This document shows positions 6,240 through 12,606 of a DNA stretch of 12,606 nucleotides, piece after piece (position 1 is the stretch's first letter; every line of letters begins with the position of its first letter). The stretch spans positions 1 to 12,606 of the forward strand of contig JADGJG010000784.1 in NCBI GenBank assembly GCA_027596195.1, read 5' to 3'. Below the pieces are notes generated by a model. It ran no database searches. It saw only the letters and a list, made by a program, of their open reading frames with translations, and was not told the DNA's origin. The position numbers and the translations under genes are program-made. The stretch comes from Podochytrium sp. JEL0797. Its lineage: Eukaryota > Chytridiomycota > Chytridiomycetes > Chytridiales > Chytriomycetaceae.

Positions 6240-7874
6240 TTCGGTAGCGGATTCATCACACTACAATTGCCCGGCTACTCACCTCTGCACGGCTGATACA
6301 AATGGAAATACTGGTGGTCCAGAGTGTGCAAGTGGCACGTGCACCACCACGGGCGATGGCACAGACGACAATCCAATTGTTGGCGCATGTGCTGATATAT
6401 CAACCACGTGCAGCTCATCCGCCCATCCTTTCGTCTTCAACGGGTGTCCCGAGACAAGCATCTGCAACTCCGTCTCATACACTTGCGTCGCTCCTGCGGG
6501 CGGCGGTGCATCTTGCAATATCAAGTCAGACTGCGCTTCTGGCACTTGCACGGGAGAAAGCGGCATCCCTGCATCCCAGTCTGCTGGTTCTAAAACCACA
6601 GCAACATGTGCTCCCGTTCGAAGTGGCTTTTCATGCACTGGTTTTACTGATCCTGTTTGTGCTCCTGGTGTTTGCTCCACTATGGGCAGTACTGCAACTC
6701 CACTTGCATATCAATGTGGACCGGGTACCGTTGGTGAGAAGTGCACTGTCGGAACTACCACGGACTGTCATTCCGGTATCTGCACCCCTTCTGGCACTGA
6801 TTCTGCCATTGGAACTTGTGCCGCTGGCTCTGCAGGAACTACGTGCGGTAGCGATAAGGATTGTCTCTCAAACATGTGTGACACTGCCACCACCAAGACA
6901 TGCCTTCAAAGCCTAGCCTTGGGATTATGCCGATATGATACTGATTGCCAGATTAAAAGTAGCGAGAGTCCATCTGCTACCTGGTCGTTAGGCGAATATT
7001 GTAAAGATATTACGGCTGGGTTGGGTCAGTGTATCAACTTCTGTTATTTGGATAAAGACTGCCCGCCAACAATTCCGAAATGCAGCGTTGTACCTGGAGG
7101 TCCTGCAGGTTCTGGAGCTTGTGGTCCTGCTGCCCCCACTTCTGCTTCCTCGAGTGCTTCCTCCTCGAGTGCTTCCTCCTCGAGTGCTTCCTCGAGTGCT
7201 TCCGCGAGTGCTTCTGCGAGTGCTTCTGCGAGTGCTTCCGCGAGTGCTTCTGCGAGTGCTTCCAAGAGTGCGAGTGCTTCCGCGAGTGCTTCCGCGAGTG
7301 CGTCCGCGAGTGCTTCCGCGAGTGCGTCCGCGAGTGCTTCCAAGAGTGCGGGTGCTTCCACGAGTGCTTCCACCGGTACAACCGCTGGCGGATCAGGTAA
7401 AAAACAACCGTTCGATTAACTATTAGTAATGTAACTCGTATTAATCGCATCTTTGTGCTTACAGGTGGTTCCGGATCCGGCAGTTCCGGTGTCTCCGTCA
7501 CTGGCAACACGTTGGTCAACAGCACGCTCAACGTTTGTATCCAATCCATCACCGTTACTTCCGCTGGCCCCTCGTTTACAGACAATGCGGCCTGTGGAAA
7601 CAACGCTCTCCCAGCGCGCTTGTCGACTGTCCTTGGAACGACAGTTACTCCGGCTCAGGTCACATTCACGTGTTCGTCTTCCAGCACGTGCCAGCTTAGT
7701 GTGAACGGCAACACGTACATTTACACCCTCGCTCCGGCTCCTCCCTCTGGTGGAAGCACTGGAGGAAGCACCGGTGGAGGCGTGACCAAGCCCAACATTA
7801 TCGTTGGCAGCGGATCCATTGCGTCGACTGTCTCCTCGGGACTCGCTGCGATCCTTTCCCTCTTTGTCTTCTAA
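6240..7874 (+). CDS. Cys-rich GPI-type surface protein, gene 1 (5' end missing)
   Basis: Exons 6240-7396 and 7465-7874 give about 521 residues from the 5' edge of homology. Residues 1-300 contain about 33 Cys in repeated short motifs of the type DCxSxxC and ECASGTC, probably a disulfide-bonded ectodomain. A Ser/Ala stalk follows (7141-7371), then a Gly/Ser linker split by the intron. Next comes a domain with four Cys (NVCIQS, AACGNN, TFTCSSSSTCQL). The end is hydrophobic (SSGLAAILSLFVF-stop), as expected of a GPI-attachment signal. The first in-frame ATG is at 6682, inside the Cys-rich part; nothing upstream of it encodes Met or a signal peptide. An acceptor-like GATGACAG precedes 6240, so a leader exon may lie elsewhere. 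The paralogues at 9714 and 11620 support the reading frame. Probably a cell-surface or cell-wall protein; no ligand can be inferred. Confidence 0.8.
7141..7371 (+). repeat. 12-bp tandem repeats encoding the Ser/Ala stalk
   Basis: Irregular tandem copies of GCGAGTGCTTCC and variants encode alternating Ser and Ala with occasional Lys. They sit between the Cys-rich domain and the last exon of gene 1. The long open frames on the opposite strand here are by-products of this repeat. Confidence 0.95.
7397..7464 (+). other. intron of surface gene 1
   Basis: A 68-bp phase-1 intron with donor GGTAAAAAAC, an internal TATTAATCGCAT motif and acceptor GCTTACAG. It carries an in-frame stop at 7417-7419, so the exon-2 frame with the hydrophobic tail is reached only by splicing. 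Gene 2 has an intron at exactly the same codon. Confidence 0.85.
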
Positions 7875-8071
7875 GTAAATATTTCTGTCGCGCGTCGGCA
7901 TGGCTTTGTTTGTTGTTGTTTCGTTCCTGTTCCGACTTGTTGTATATATTTCTCCCCCCTCCCTTTTCGTTTTATCTATCGCCTTGAGTACACGGGCTTT
8001 GTAAATAGTTTTATTTATCAGTTTTTTTATTGGAAAATACAAAGCCGTATTACAAAACGCTGCTCTCTTTT
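7465..8071 (+). repeat. duplicated last exon plus 3' UTR, copy 1
   Basis: This 607-bp block matches 10867-11474 (608 bp) with only scattered differences, by eye about 97% identical. It covers the whole last exon and about 200 bp of 3' UTR. Except at the very start, coding differences are silent and the encoded domain is identical. Similarity stops abruptly after CTCTCTTTT. Confidence 0.95.
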
Positions 8072-8096
8072 ATCTCCTTTTTCGCAATTACTCCAA

Positions 8097-8854
8097 GGCT
8101 TTTATAATAACTCTGCCGGTGCCGTGGACAGTCTCGGCGCCGTGGCGGCAGTGGGCAGCCTGCTTCCTGCGGCAGAGCGTGCGGGTCTTTTAAGGCGGTT
8201 TGAGCAGCTGCGCCATGCCCAGGTCTCGTCGCTGGGCGCCTTTGTTGACCTCGCGAGGCGCATTCGCAGCGATGCGGCGGTGGTGCGCATGGTGTCTACT
8301 TCGACTAGTGCGAATGCTTCTACCACCTCTAGTGCGAATGCGTCCACCACCCTCGCCAGCACTGATTTGGTTCACGTCCATGGTTTCACCCGTCATCCGC
8401 GTTCCACTGGAATCAGTCTTGCTTCTACTATAAAAGGTGAAAAAATAAATACATTCAGTTGTAAGGATTGAAAAAGTAAAGGGTGTGAAACGAACCGTGA
8501 TCCAAATCAAAAGGCTATCCACGGGAGGACCGGGCGCGTCGTCGTCGTGTTCGGACTCGTTGCCAGCTTGGTTGTTGTTGGCTTGGCCGCGATTCAACCC
8601 CCCTCGCTGGCTCGCTACGCTACAGCGTACAATCAGTTTGGGAACACCGAACTTGGCCGTCTCCTGATCCCCGTCATGTATCCAGAATCAATTGGAAACG
8701 ATGTGGCGGGCCTATTTTGTCACGTCCCATTCCGCCTGCTCGCACTGGAGTCCTTTTGTCCACGCAACAAGATCCCGCTACCATGCATCAAGCCTCGATG
8801 CTCTTGCACCCCAAGAAGGGCCAAAATCACGCTTTCGCCGCATCTGTGGACGCT
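8097..8854 (+). CDS. unidentified two-block ORF, possible membrane protein
   Basis: Block one (8097-8436) is GC-rich and reads AGAVDSLGAVAAVGSLLPAA, then RAGLLRRFEQLRHAQVSSLG, then a short Thr/Ser/Ala/Asn repeat (about 8300-8350). Block two (from 8482) contains a membrane segment, VVVVFGLVASLVVVGLAAIQ, followed by ARYATAYNQFGNTELGRLLI, and stops at 8854. A 45-bp GTGAAA...AAAG intron (8437-8481) would join them in frame, but both splice sites are weak. There is no ATG at the 5' edge, which lies about 25 bp after the duplicated 3' UTR ends and is preceded by a pyrimidine-rich tract. I do not recognise the protein; it may be a gene fragment trapped between array members. Confidence 0.3.
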
Positions 8855-8913
8855 TGATTTATGACTCTAGCCTTACCGCCAGTACCTGCCCCTTCTCCCA
8901 TGGATTTCGCGAA

Positions 8914-9191
8914 TCATTTACCCCAGTTGGGCGGTCCACGTAGCACTCTCTGCCCAAGACATTGAGCGTAACTCTTCTCGAGGTGATGGACACACTAGAT
9001 GGTTTGCGATAACGTGAATATGCAACAGCTAAGGGAACTGATAACACCAACAACACCAATAGTGCCGGAATCCCAAAAGAGGGAGCAGTACTTACATGGA
9101 AGAATCGTTCGTCTGCATATCGATTTCTCAAGAGTGGGAGTTCCTCGTTTTGGACAACTTTTTGTGCCATGACTTTGATCGGAAAAGTCAT
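8914..9191 (-). CDS. small hypothetical protein, spliced or unspliced
   Basis: An ATG at 9191 opens MTFPIKVMAQKVVQNEELPL and reads to ADERFFH at 9096, where a perfect GTAAGT donor follows. Splicing to CATCTAG (intron 9095-8995, 101 bp) keeps frame and adds 26 residues, CVHHLEKSYAQCLGQRVLRG..., ending at 8914, for a protein of 58 residues. A nearer acceptor, TTATCAG, gives a stop almost at once. Without splicing the frame continues to 8859 through a hydrophobic segment, FGIPALLVLLVLSVPLAVAY, giving a one-span membrane protein of about 110 residues. Both readings are possible and neither is recognised. Upstream codons to 9248 are hydrophobic but have no ATG. Confidence 0.45.
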
Positions 9192-9248
9192 CGAGATGAC
9201 AATGATATAAAATATAATGAAATTACAGCGACACACTCCAGTGATCAC

Positions 9249-9386
9249 TGTGAGGGGTGCTTGCAGAAAAATGTCTTAGGAAACTTTGATAATAAATTTC
9301 AAAATTTCAACAAATGATACAAAAATACAAATGATAATTTCTACGAAAAGGTTCAAATTATGGTTGCAGAATCTCTCGCTCAAGTA
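9249..9386. other. AT-rich spacer between two minus-strand genes
   Basis: No coding signal is seen. The segment is A/T-rich and lies between the 3' end of the 9387-9701 ORF and the 5' side of the 8914-9191 ORF, both on the minus strand, so it may hold a terminator and a promoter. Confidence 0.4.
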
Positions 9387-9701
9387 TTAGTTTATTTGAA
9401 AAAGCCTCTTTGGGGAGGACATAAAAGAAAACGGGCCTCTGGGTGGGAGCGGCATCGCCTTCAGGGCGGTTGGAGCCACGAGGAGCTTCATGCACTGTTG
9501 TAGTGGAGAATAGTCATTAGAGTAATACGACCCAAACTCAATTGAGAGGCCCTCACGTCGGTGGCGTCTGGTCGCATTTCTGGCCGAACGCGAGCGCTGA
9601 ACCGCAATATTCTGTGCGGTCACGAATTCTCCGGCGCTAGCAGCGGCTTGTATAGCCGCGTCTCTGGACATGTACTGGGTCGCGTAGAGGAAGTCCTTCA
9701 T
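9387..9701 (-). CDS. hypothetical basic protein, 104 aa
   Basis: An ATG at 9701 opens MKDFLYATQYMSRDAAIQAA and runs to a TAA at 9387. The middle is strongly basic (QRSRSARNATRRHRREG). It is followed by EFGSYYSNDYSPLQQCMKLL and a Pro-rich tail (PLPPRGPFSF). The first 25 residues could form an amphipathic helix, with a basic segment soon after, but a targeting role is only a guess. No family is recognised. The frame is also open upstream to 9761 without an ATG. The start codon lies 12 bp from the edge of homology of surface gene 2 on the opposite strand, so the two genes would be head-to-head with no promoter between them. Confidence 0.45.
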   Translation of the reverse strand: MKDFLYATQYMSRDAAIQAAASAGEFVTAQNIAVQRSRSARNATRRHRREGLSIEFGSYYSNDYSPLQQCMKLLVAPTALKAMPLPPRGPFSFMSSPKRLFQIN

Positions 9702-9713
9702 GTTGCTGGACAG

Positions 9714-11276
9714 AACTGTCCCGTTAATAACGCATGCACGTCTGGTGGTACTGCTGGCCAATCAAAAGGTTGTGCGACTGGCCTTTGCAGTGGAGGAGCA
9801 GCTGGTAGTGGACAATGTCTTCAAGCCACCACCGGTTTTTGCAGTGACAGTACCATTGCTTTTGCTGGCGTAGCTGCCAGCTGTAGCGGTACACCTGGAA
9901 CTGTTATCTGCAACTCTGCCACTTACAAGTGCACCGCACCTGTAGTGGGTAATGGTGCTTGCGCGTCGAACGGCGACTGCGCGTCTGGAAGTTGCCTTAA
10001 TGCGCCGGCGCCGCCTGCTAGTTCTTTGGCGACTATCGGAACTTTGGGCACATGCTCCCTTTCTATAGTTGGTACTCCCTGTGCTGCTAACACTGAGTGT
10101 GCTTCCAATCTCTGCTCTACTGCCGGAGGAGCTCATGCCACCAAGCAATGTGTAGCCGGTTCCGCTGGCCAGGGGTGCGCTATCGGCACCGAAATTTCGG
10201 ACTGCGTTTCGGGTTCTTGCGTTTCCAATACGTGTGCCCAATCCGTTACATTAGGTGCCTGTGGTGGCAACCCAGATTGCCTCTCCAACTCATGCGTGAA
10301 CAAAGTTTGCGGGTTCAGTCTCATCGATGGTCTATGCAAAACGACTGCAGATTGCGCCAACACCGGACTTAATGGAGCAACTTGTGTCGGTGCTAATAGT
10401 CTGACTGCAGGAACATGTTCAAACGTCTGCAATTTAAACACTCAGTGTCCACCAACAGCGCCATCCTGTAACAATATTTCAGGCGGTGCTGGAACTTGTG
10501 GTCCTGCTACCTCTTCCTCCTCGAGTGCTTCCTCGAGTGCTTCCGCGAGTGCTTCCGCGAGTGCTTCCGCGAGTGCTTCGAAGAGTGCTTCCTCGAGTGC
10601 TTCCTCGAGTGCTGCCACTAACGGAGCTACTACCCCACCAATCTTGATTGTTGTCACAAGCACTGCTGCCACCACTGGAGCTGCCACCACTGGAGCTGCT
10701 ACGACTGGAGCTGCTACGACTGGAGCTGCTGCGACTGGTGCTACACCCGCGACGAGTGCGGCAGTCCCCGCTACGACCGCCGCTGCCGGTGGATCAGGTA
10801 AAAAAAAACAAGAGTTTGATTAACTTATTTCATGAAATCATATTAATCGCATTGTAATGGTTACAGGCAGTTCCGGATCAGGTAGTTCTGGTGTCTCCGT
10901 CACTGGCAACACGTTGGTCAACAGCACACTCAACGTTTGCATCCAATCCATCACCGTTACTTCCGCTGGACCCTCGTTTACAGACAATGCGGCCTGTGGA
11001 AACAACGCTCTCCCAGCGCGCTTGTCGACTGTCCTTGGAACGACAGTTACTCCGGCTCAGGTCACATTCACGTGTTCGTCTTCCAGCACGTGCCAGCTTA
11101 GTGTGAACGGCAACACGTACATTTACACCCTCGCTCCGGCTCCTCCCTCTGGTGGAAGCACTGGCGGAAGCACCGGTGGAGGCGTGACCAAGCCCAACAT
11201 TATCGTTGGCAGCGGATCCATTGCGTCGACTGTCTCCTCGGGACTCGCTGCGATCCTTTCCCTCTTTGTCTTCTAA
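9714..11276 (+). CDS. Cys-rich GPI-type surface protein, gene 2 (5' end missing)
   Basis: Exons 9714-10797 and 10867-11276 give about 497 residues from the start of homology (NCPVNNACTSGG). The architecture is that of gene 1: Cys-rich repeats (for example DCVSGSCVSNTC, DCLSNSCVNKVC), a shorter Ser/Ala stalk, an extra Thr/Gly/Ala repeat, then the intron-split Gly/Ser linker. The C-terminal domain and hydrophobic tail are identical to those of gene 1. The frame is open back to 9561 but contains no ATG anywhere in exon 1, and upstream of 9714 it overlaps a protein-like ORF on the other strand. It therefore cannot be translated from its own start as it stands. CAG immediately precedes the first homologous codon, so an unseen leader exon is possible. 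Probably surface-located if expressed. Confidence 0.75.
10511..10616 (+). repeat. Ser/Ala stalk repeats of gene 2
   Basis: The same GCGAGTGCTTCC-type repeat as in gene 1, but about half as long. Confidence 0.9.
10666..10743 (+). repeat. 15-bp tandem repeats, Thr-Thr-Gly-Ala-Ala
   Basis: About five copies of a 15-bp unit such as GCTACGACTGGAGCT encode repeated ATTGA. This block is absent from gene 1 and adds Thr-rich, potentially O-glycosylated sequence to the stalk. Confidence 0.9.
10798..10866 (+). other. intron of surface gene 2
   Basis: A 69-bp phase-1 intron, donor GGTAAAAAAAAAC, internal ATATTAATCGCATT, acceptor GGTTACAG. It has the same position and phase as in gene 1, but much of the internal sequence differs. 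Confidence 0.85.
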
Positions 11277-11474
11277 GTAAATATTTCTGTCGCGTGTCGG
11301 CATGGCTTTGTTTGTTGTTGTTTCGTTCCTGTTCAGACTTGTTGTATATATTTCTCCCCCCTCCCTTTTCATTTTATCTATCGCCTTGAGTACACGGGCT
11401 CTGTAAATAGTTTTTATTTATCAGTTTTTTTATTGGAAAATACAAAGCCGTATAACAAAACACCGCTCTCTTTT
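10867..11474 (+). repeat. duplicated last exon plus 3' UTR, copy 2
   Basis: The near-identical partner of 7465-8071. Differences include a few silent third-position changes, one extra T in the UTR and some UTR substitutions. The block ends at the same CTCTCTTTT, after which gene 3 material begins within about 30 bp. Confidence 0.95.
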
Positions 11475-11504
11475 GTGTTGCAGGAACAGTAGGGAACATA
11501 GCGA

Positions 11505-11619
11505 CAGGGGTTAGTTCGGCAGCGGATCCATGACACTACAATTGTCTAATATTTTTTCGTTGGTTCGCTGTGAGAGTGTGCAAGCGGCACGTGCACTGGT
11601 GGTACTGTTGCCGATTTAG
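11505..11619 (+). pseudogene. decayed 5' part of surface gene 3
   Basis: The sequence from 11512 aligns with gene 1 at 6239 (TTCGGCAGCGGATCCATGAC versus TTCGGTAGCGGATTCATCAC). In gene 3 a Ser codon is replaced by TGA. A section of the Cys-rich coding sequence is also altered and shortened, so the recognisable ECASGTC codons (11574 onward) lie in a different frame from the long open frame downstream and soon meet a stop. This part could not encode an intact N-terminus. Confidence 0.6.
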
Positions 11620-12606
11620 CCAAGTAATCCGGGAGCAACAGCGAACACAGGAAACACCAATTGTGGTTTCGGTGTGTTCTGCACCGCCAACTCAGCTACG
11701 GAGTGCGCAGGTGGCGCGTGCCCCGGAACTGGTACTCTCACATGTCCTCAAATCGGGACTGCGACCACTCCTGCAGGAGGGCTCGCATCAAACGACAATT
11801 GTCTCGGCGGTGTAGCCTGCACGGCTGTTACTGCAGCTGGCAATGCACAGTGTGCAAGTAACTCGTGCGTTACTGGTCTCACGTGTGCTCCTATTACGAC
11901 GACGTGTAGCTCCCCAGGCGTAGCTTTTGTGTCTCACGCTTGTCCCGTTACAAACCCCGCCTCCATCTGCCTGTCTACCCTTTACGCTTGTGGCACTGCT
12001 GTAGCGGGTGGTCAAAATTGCTTTCTCAACGCGGACTGCGCTTCTAATGTATGCACGGGGTCGAACACTGCCCCAACATCTCTCGCGTTTACGACATTGG
12101 CTACTACGATCCCCGGAAAGTGCGCTGGTCTTTCTTCCGGTTCATGCACGACGGGAACGAATTGTGCTTCCACTATTTGCTCCACTATGGGCAGTACTGC
12201 ATCTCCACTTGTACTTCAATGTGGACCGGGTACCGTTGGTGAGAAGTGCAGTTCTGGCGCTGCTGCCGTCACAGACTGCCTTTCCAAGGTTTGCACTGCC
12301 GGTGCTTGCGCCGTTGGGAGCACGGGGACTACGTGTGTCGGCGATAGCGATTGTGCATCCAACATTTGCGACCCTAAGGCCAAGACATGCGCTCAAAGTT
12401 TAGCCACGGGAGCCTGCAGACACGATTCGGATTGCTATGCGGTGTCAGCAAGCGTTATCCCTTGCCAAGGCATCATCTTGGCTACTGGATTGGGCAAGTG
12501 TGCAAATGTGTGTTCAGATAGCAGTCAGTGTCCCACAACAGCGCCATCCTGTAACAATATTGTACAAAGTGTTGGAAGTTGTGGTCCTGCAGCCACTTCT
12601 GCTGCC
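11620..12606 (+). CDS. Cys-rich GPI-type surface protein, gene 3 (partial at both ends)
   Basis: A frame of 329 codons runs open from after a TAG at 11617-11619 to the window end. It reads NPGATANTGNTNCGFGVFCT and continues as Cys-rich repeats very like genes 1 and 2, for example DSDCASNICDPKAKTC and SSQCPTTAPSCNN. It ends at the beginning of a stalk (CGPAATSAA). The last exon lies beyond the window. The only upstream sequence is the 3' UTR of gene 2, so no promoter, start codon or signal peptide is seen; the first in-frame Met is in the conserved STMGST motif around 12186. It has one or two more Cys repeat units than the matching part of gene 1. Whether it is expressed is doubtful. Confidence 0.7.

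Noticed and set aside
6302..6916. Plus-strand ORF of 204 codons overlapping gene 1
   Set aside because: It is in a different frame from the Cys-repeat frame supported by genes 2 and 3, and its Leu/Val-rich content is a frame-shifted shadow.
7141..7371. CRISPR-like or minisatellite array
   Set aside because: The units are 12 bp, in frame with a coding sequence and have no spacers; they are protein-coding repeats.
7034..8042. Long minus-strand ORFs (7034-7603, 7044-7373, 7416-8042) opposite gene 1
   Set aside because: They are antisense by-products of the Ser/Ala repeat and of the biased last exon. The same shadow appears opposite gene 2 at 10878-11372.
8859..9060. Complex I MWFE-like subunit for the hydrophobic minus-strand frame
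   Set aside because: Only the general layout (short, one membrane span) is similar; no specific residues match convincingly.
9561..9713. GTG at 9561 as the true N-terminus of gene 2
   Set aside because: It gives an N-terminus without a signal peptide that overlaps a more protein-like ORF on the other strand, and family homology starts only at 9714.

Overview
The window looks like a piece of a small-genome fungus or a close relative of fungi. Genes are short, lie on both strands and carry short GT-AG introns of about 42-80 bp. Three things point that way: a Pap1/AP-1-type bZIP gene, a HECT-type ubiquitin ligase, and a tandem set of Cys-rich proteins with a Ser/Ala stalk and a GPI-type tail. 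I cannot place the organism more finely. No rRNA, tRNA or CRISPR array was recognised.

Positions 1-5740 (mostly minus strand) hold a weak membrane-protein-like piece (about 80-580), a two-exon bZIP regulator (766-1280), and an unidentified two-exon fragment (1520-1855). They also hold an 83-bp exact copy of part of the downstream HECT gene (1917-1999) and a CAND1-like HEAT-repeat fragment without a start codon (2138-2473). The HECT E3 ligase itself follows (2604 to about 4381), with a 59-bp intron and a probable RS-rich 5' exon whose frame does not join cleanly. Poorly defined exon-like pieces lie between 4937 and 5740. The recurring fragments suggest a rearranged, partly decayed neighbourhood.

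Positions 6240-12606 (plus strand) hold three head-to-tail paralogues of a surface protein: gene 1 at 6240-7874, gene 2 at 9714-11276, and gene 3 from 11620 past the window end. Each has a divergent Cys-rich ectodomain. Genes 1 and 2 add a Ser/Ala stalk, a phase-1 intron at the same place, and an almost identical last exon encoding a small four-Cys domain, a Gly/Ser linker and a hydrophobic C-terminal tail. The near identity covers the last exon plus the 3' UTR (607/608 bp), while the upstream exons and even the intron differ strongly. None of the three has a start codon or signal peptide at its 5' edge, and gene 3 has a stop and a frame break there. This resembles a recombining or silent-cassette surface-antigen array, although missed leader exons remain possible.

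Between genes 1 and 2 lie an unidentified plus-strand two-block ORF (about 8097-8854), a small minus-strand ORF with a strong splice donor (8914-9191), and a minus-strand 104-aa ORF (9387-9701) whose start abuts gene 2.
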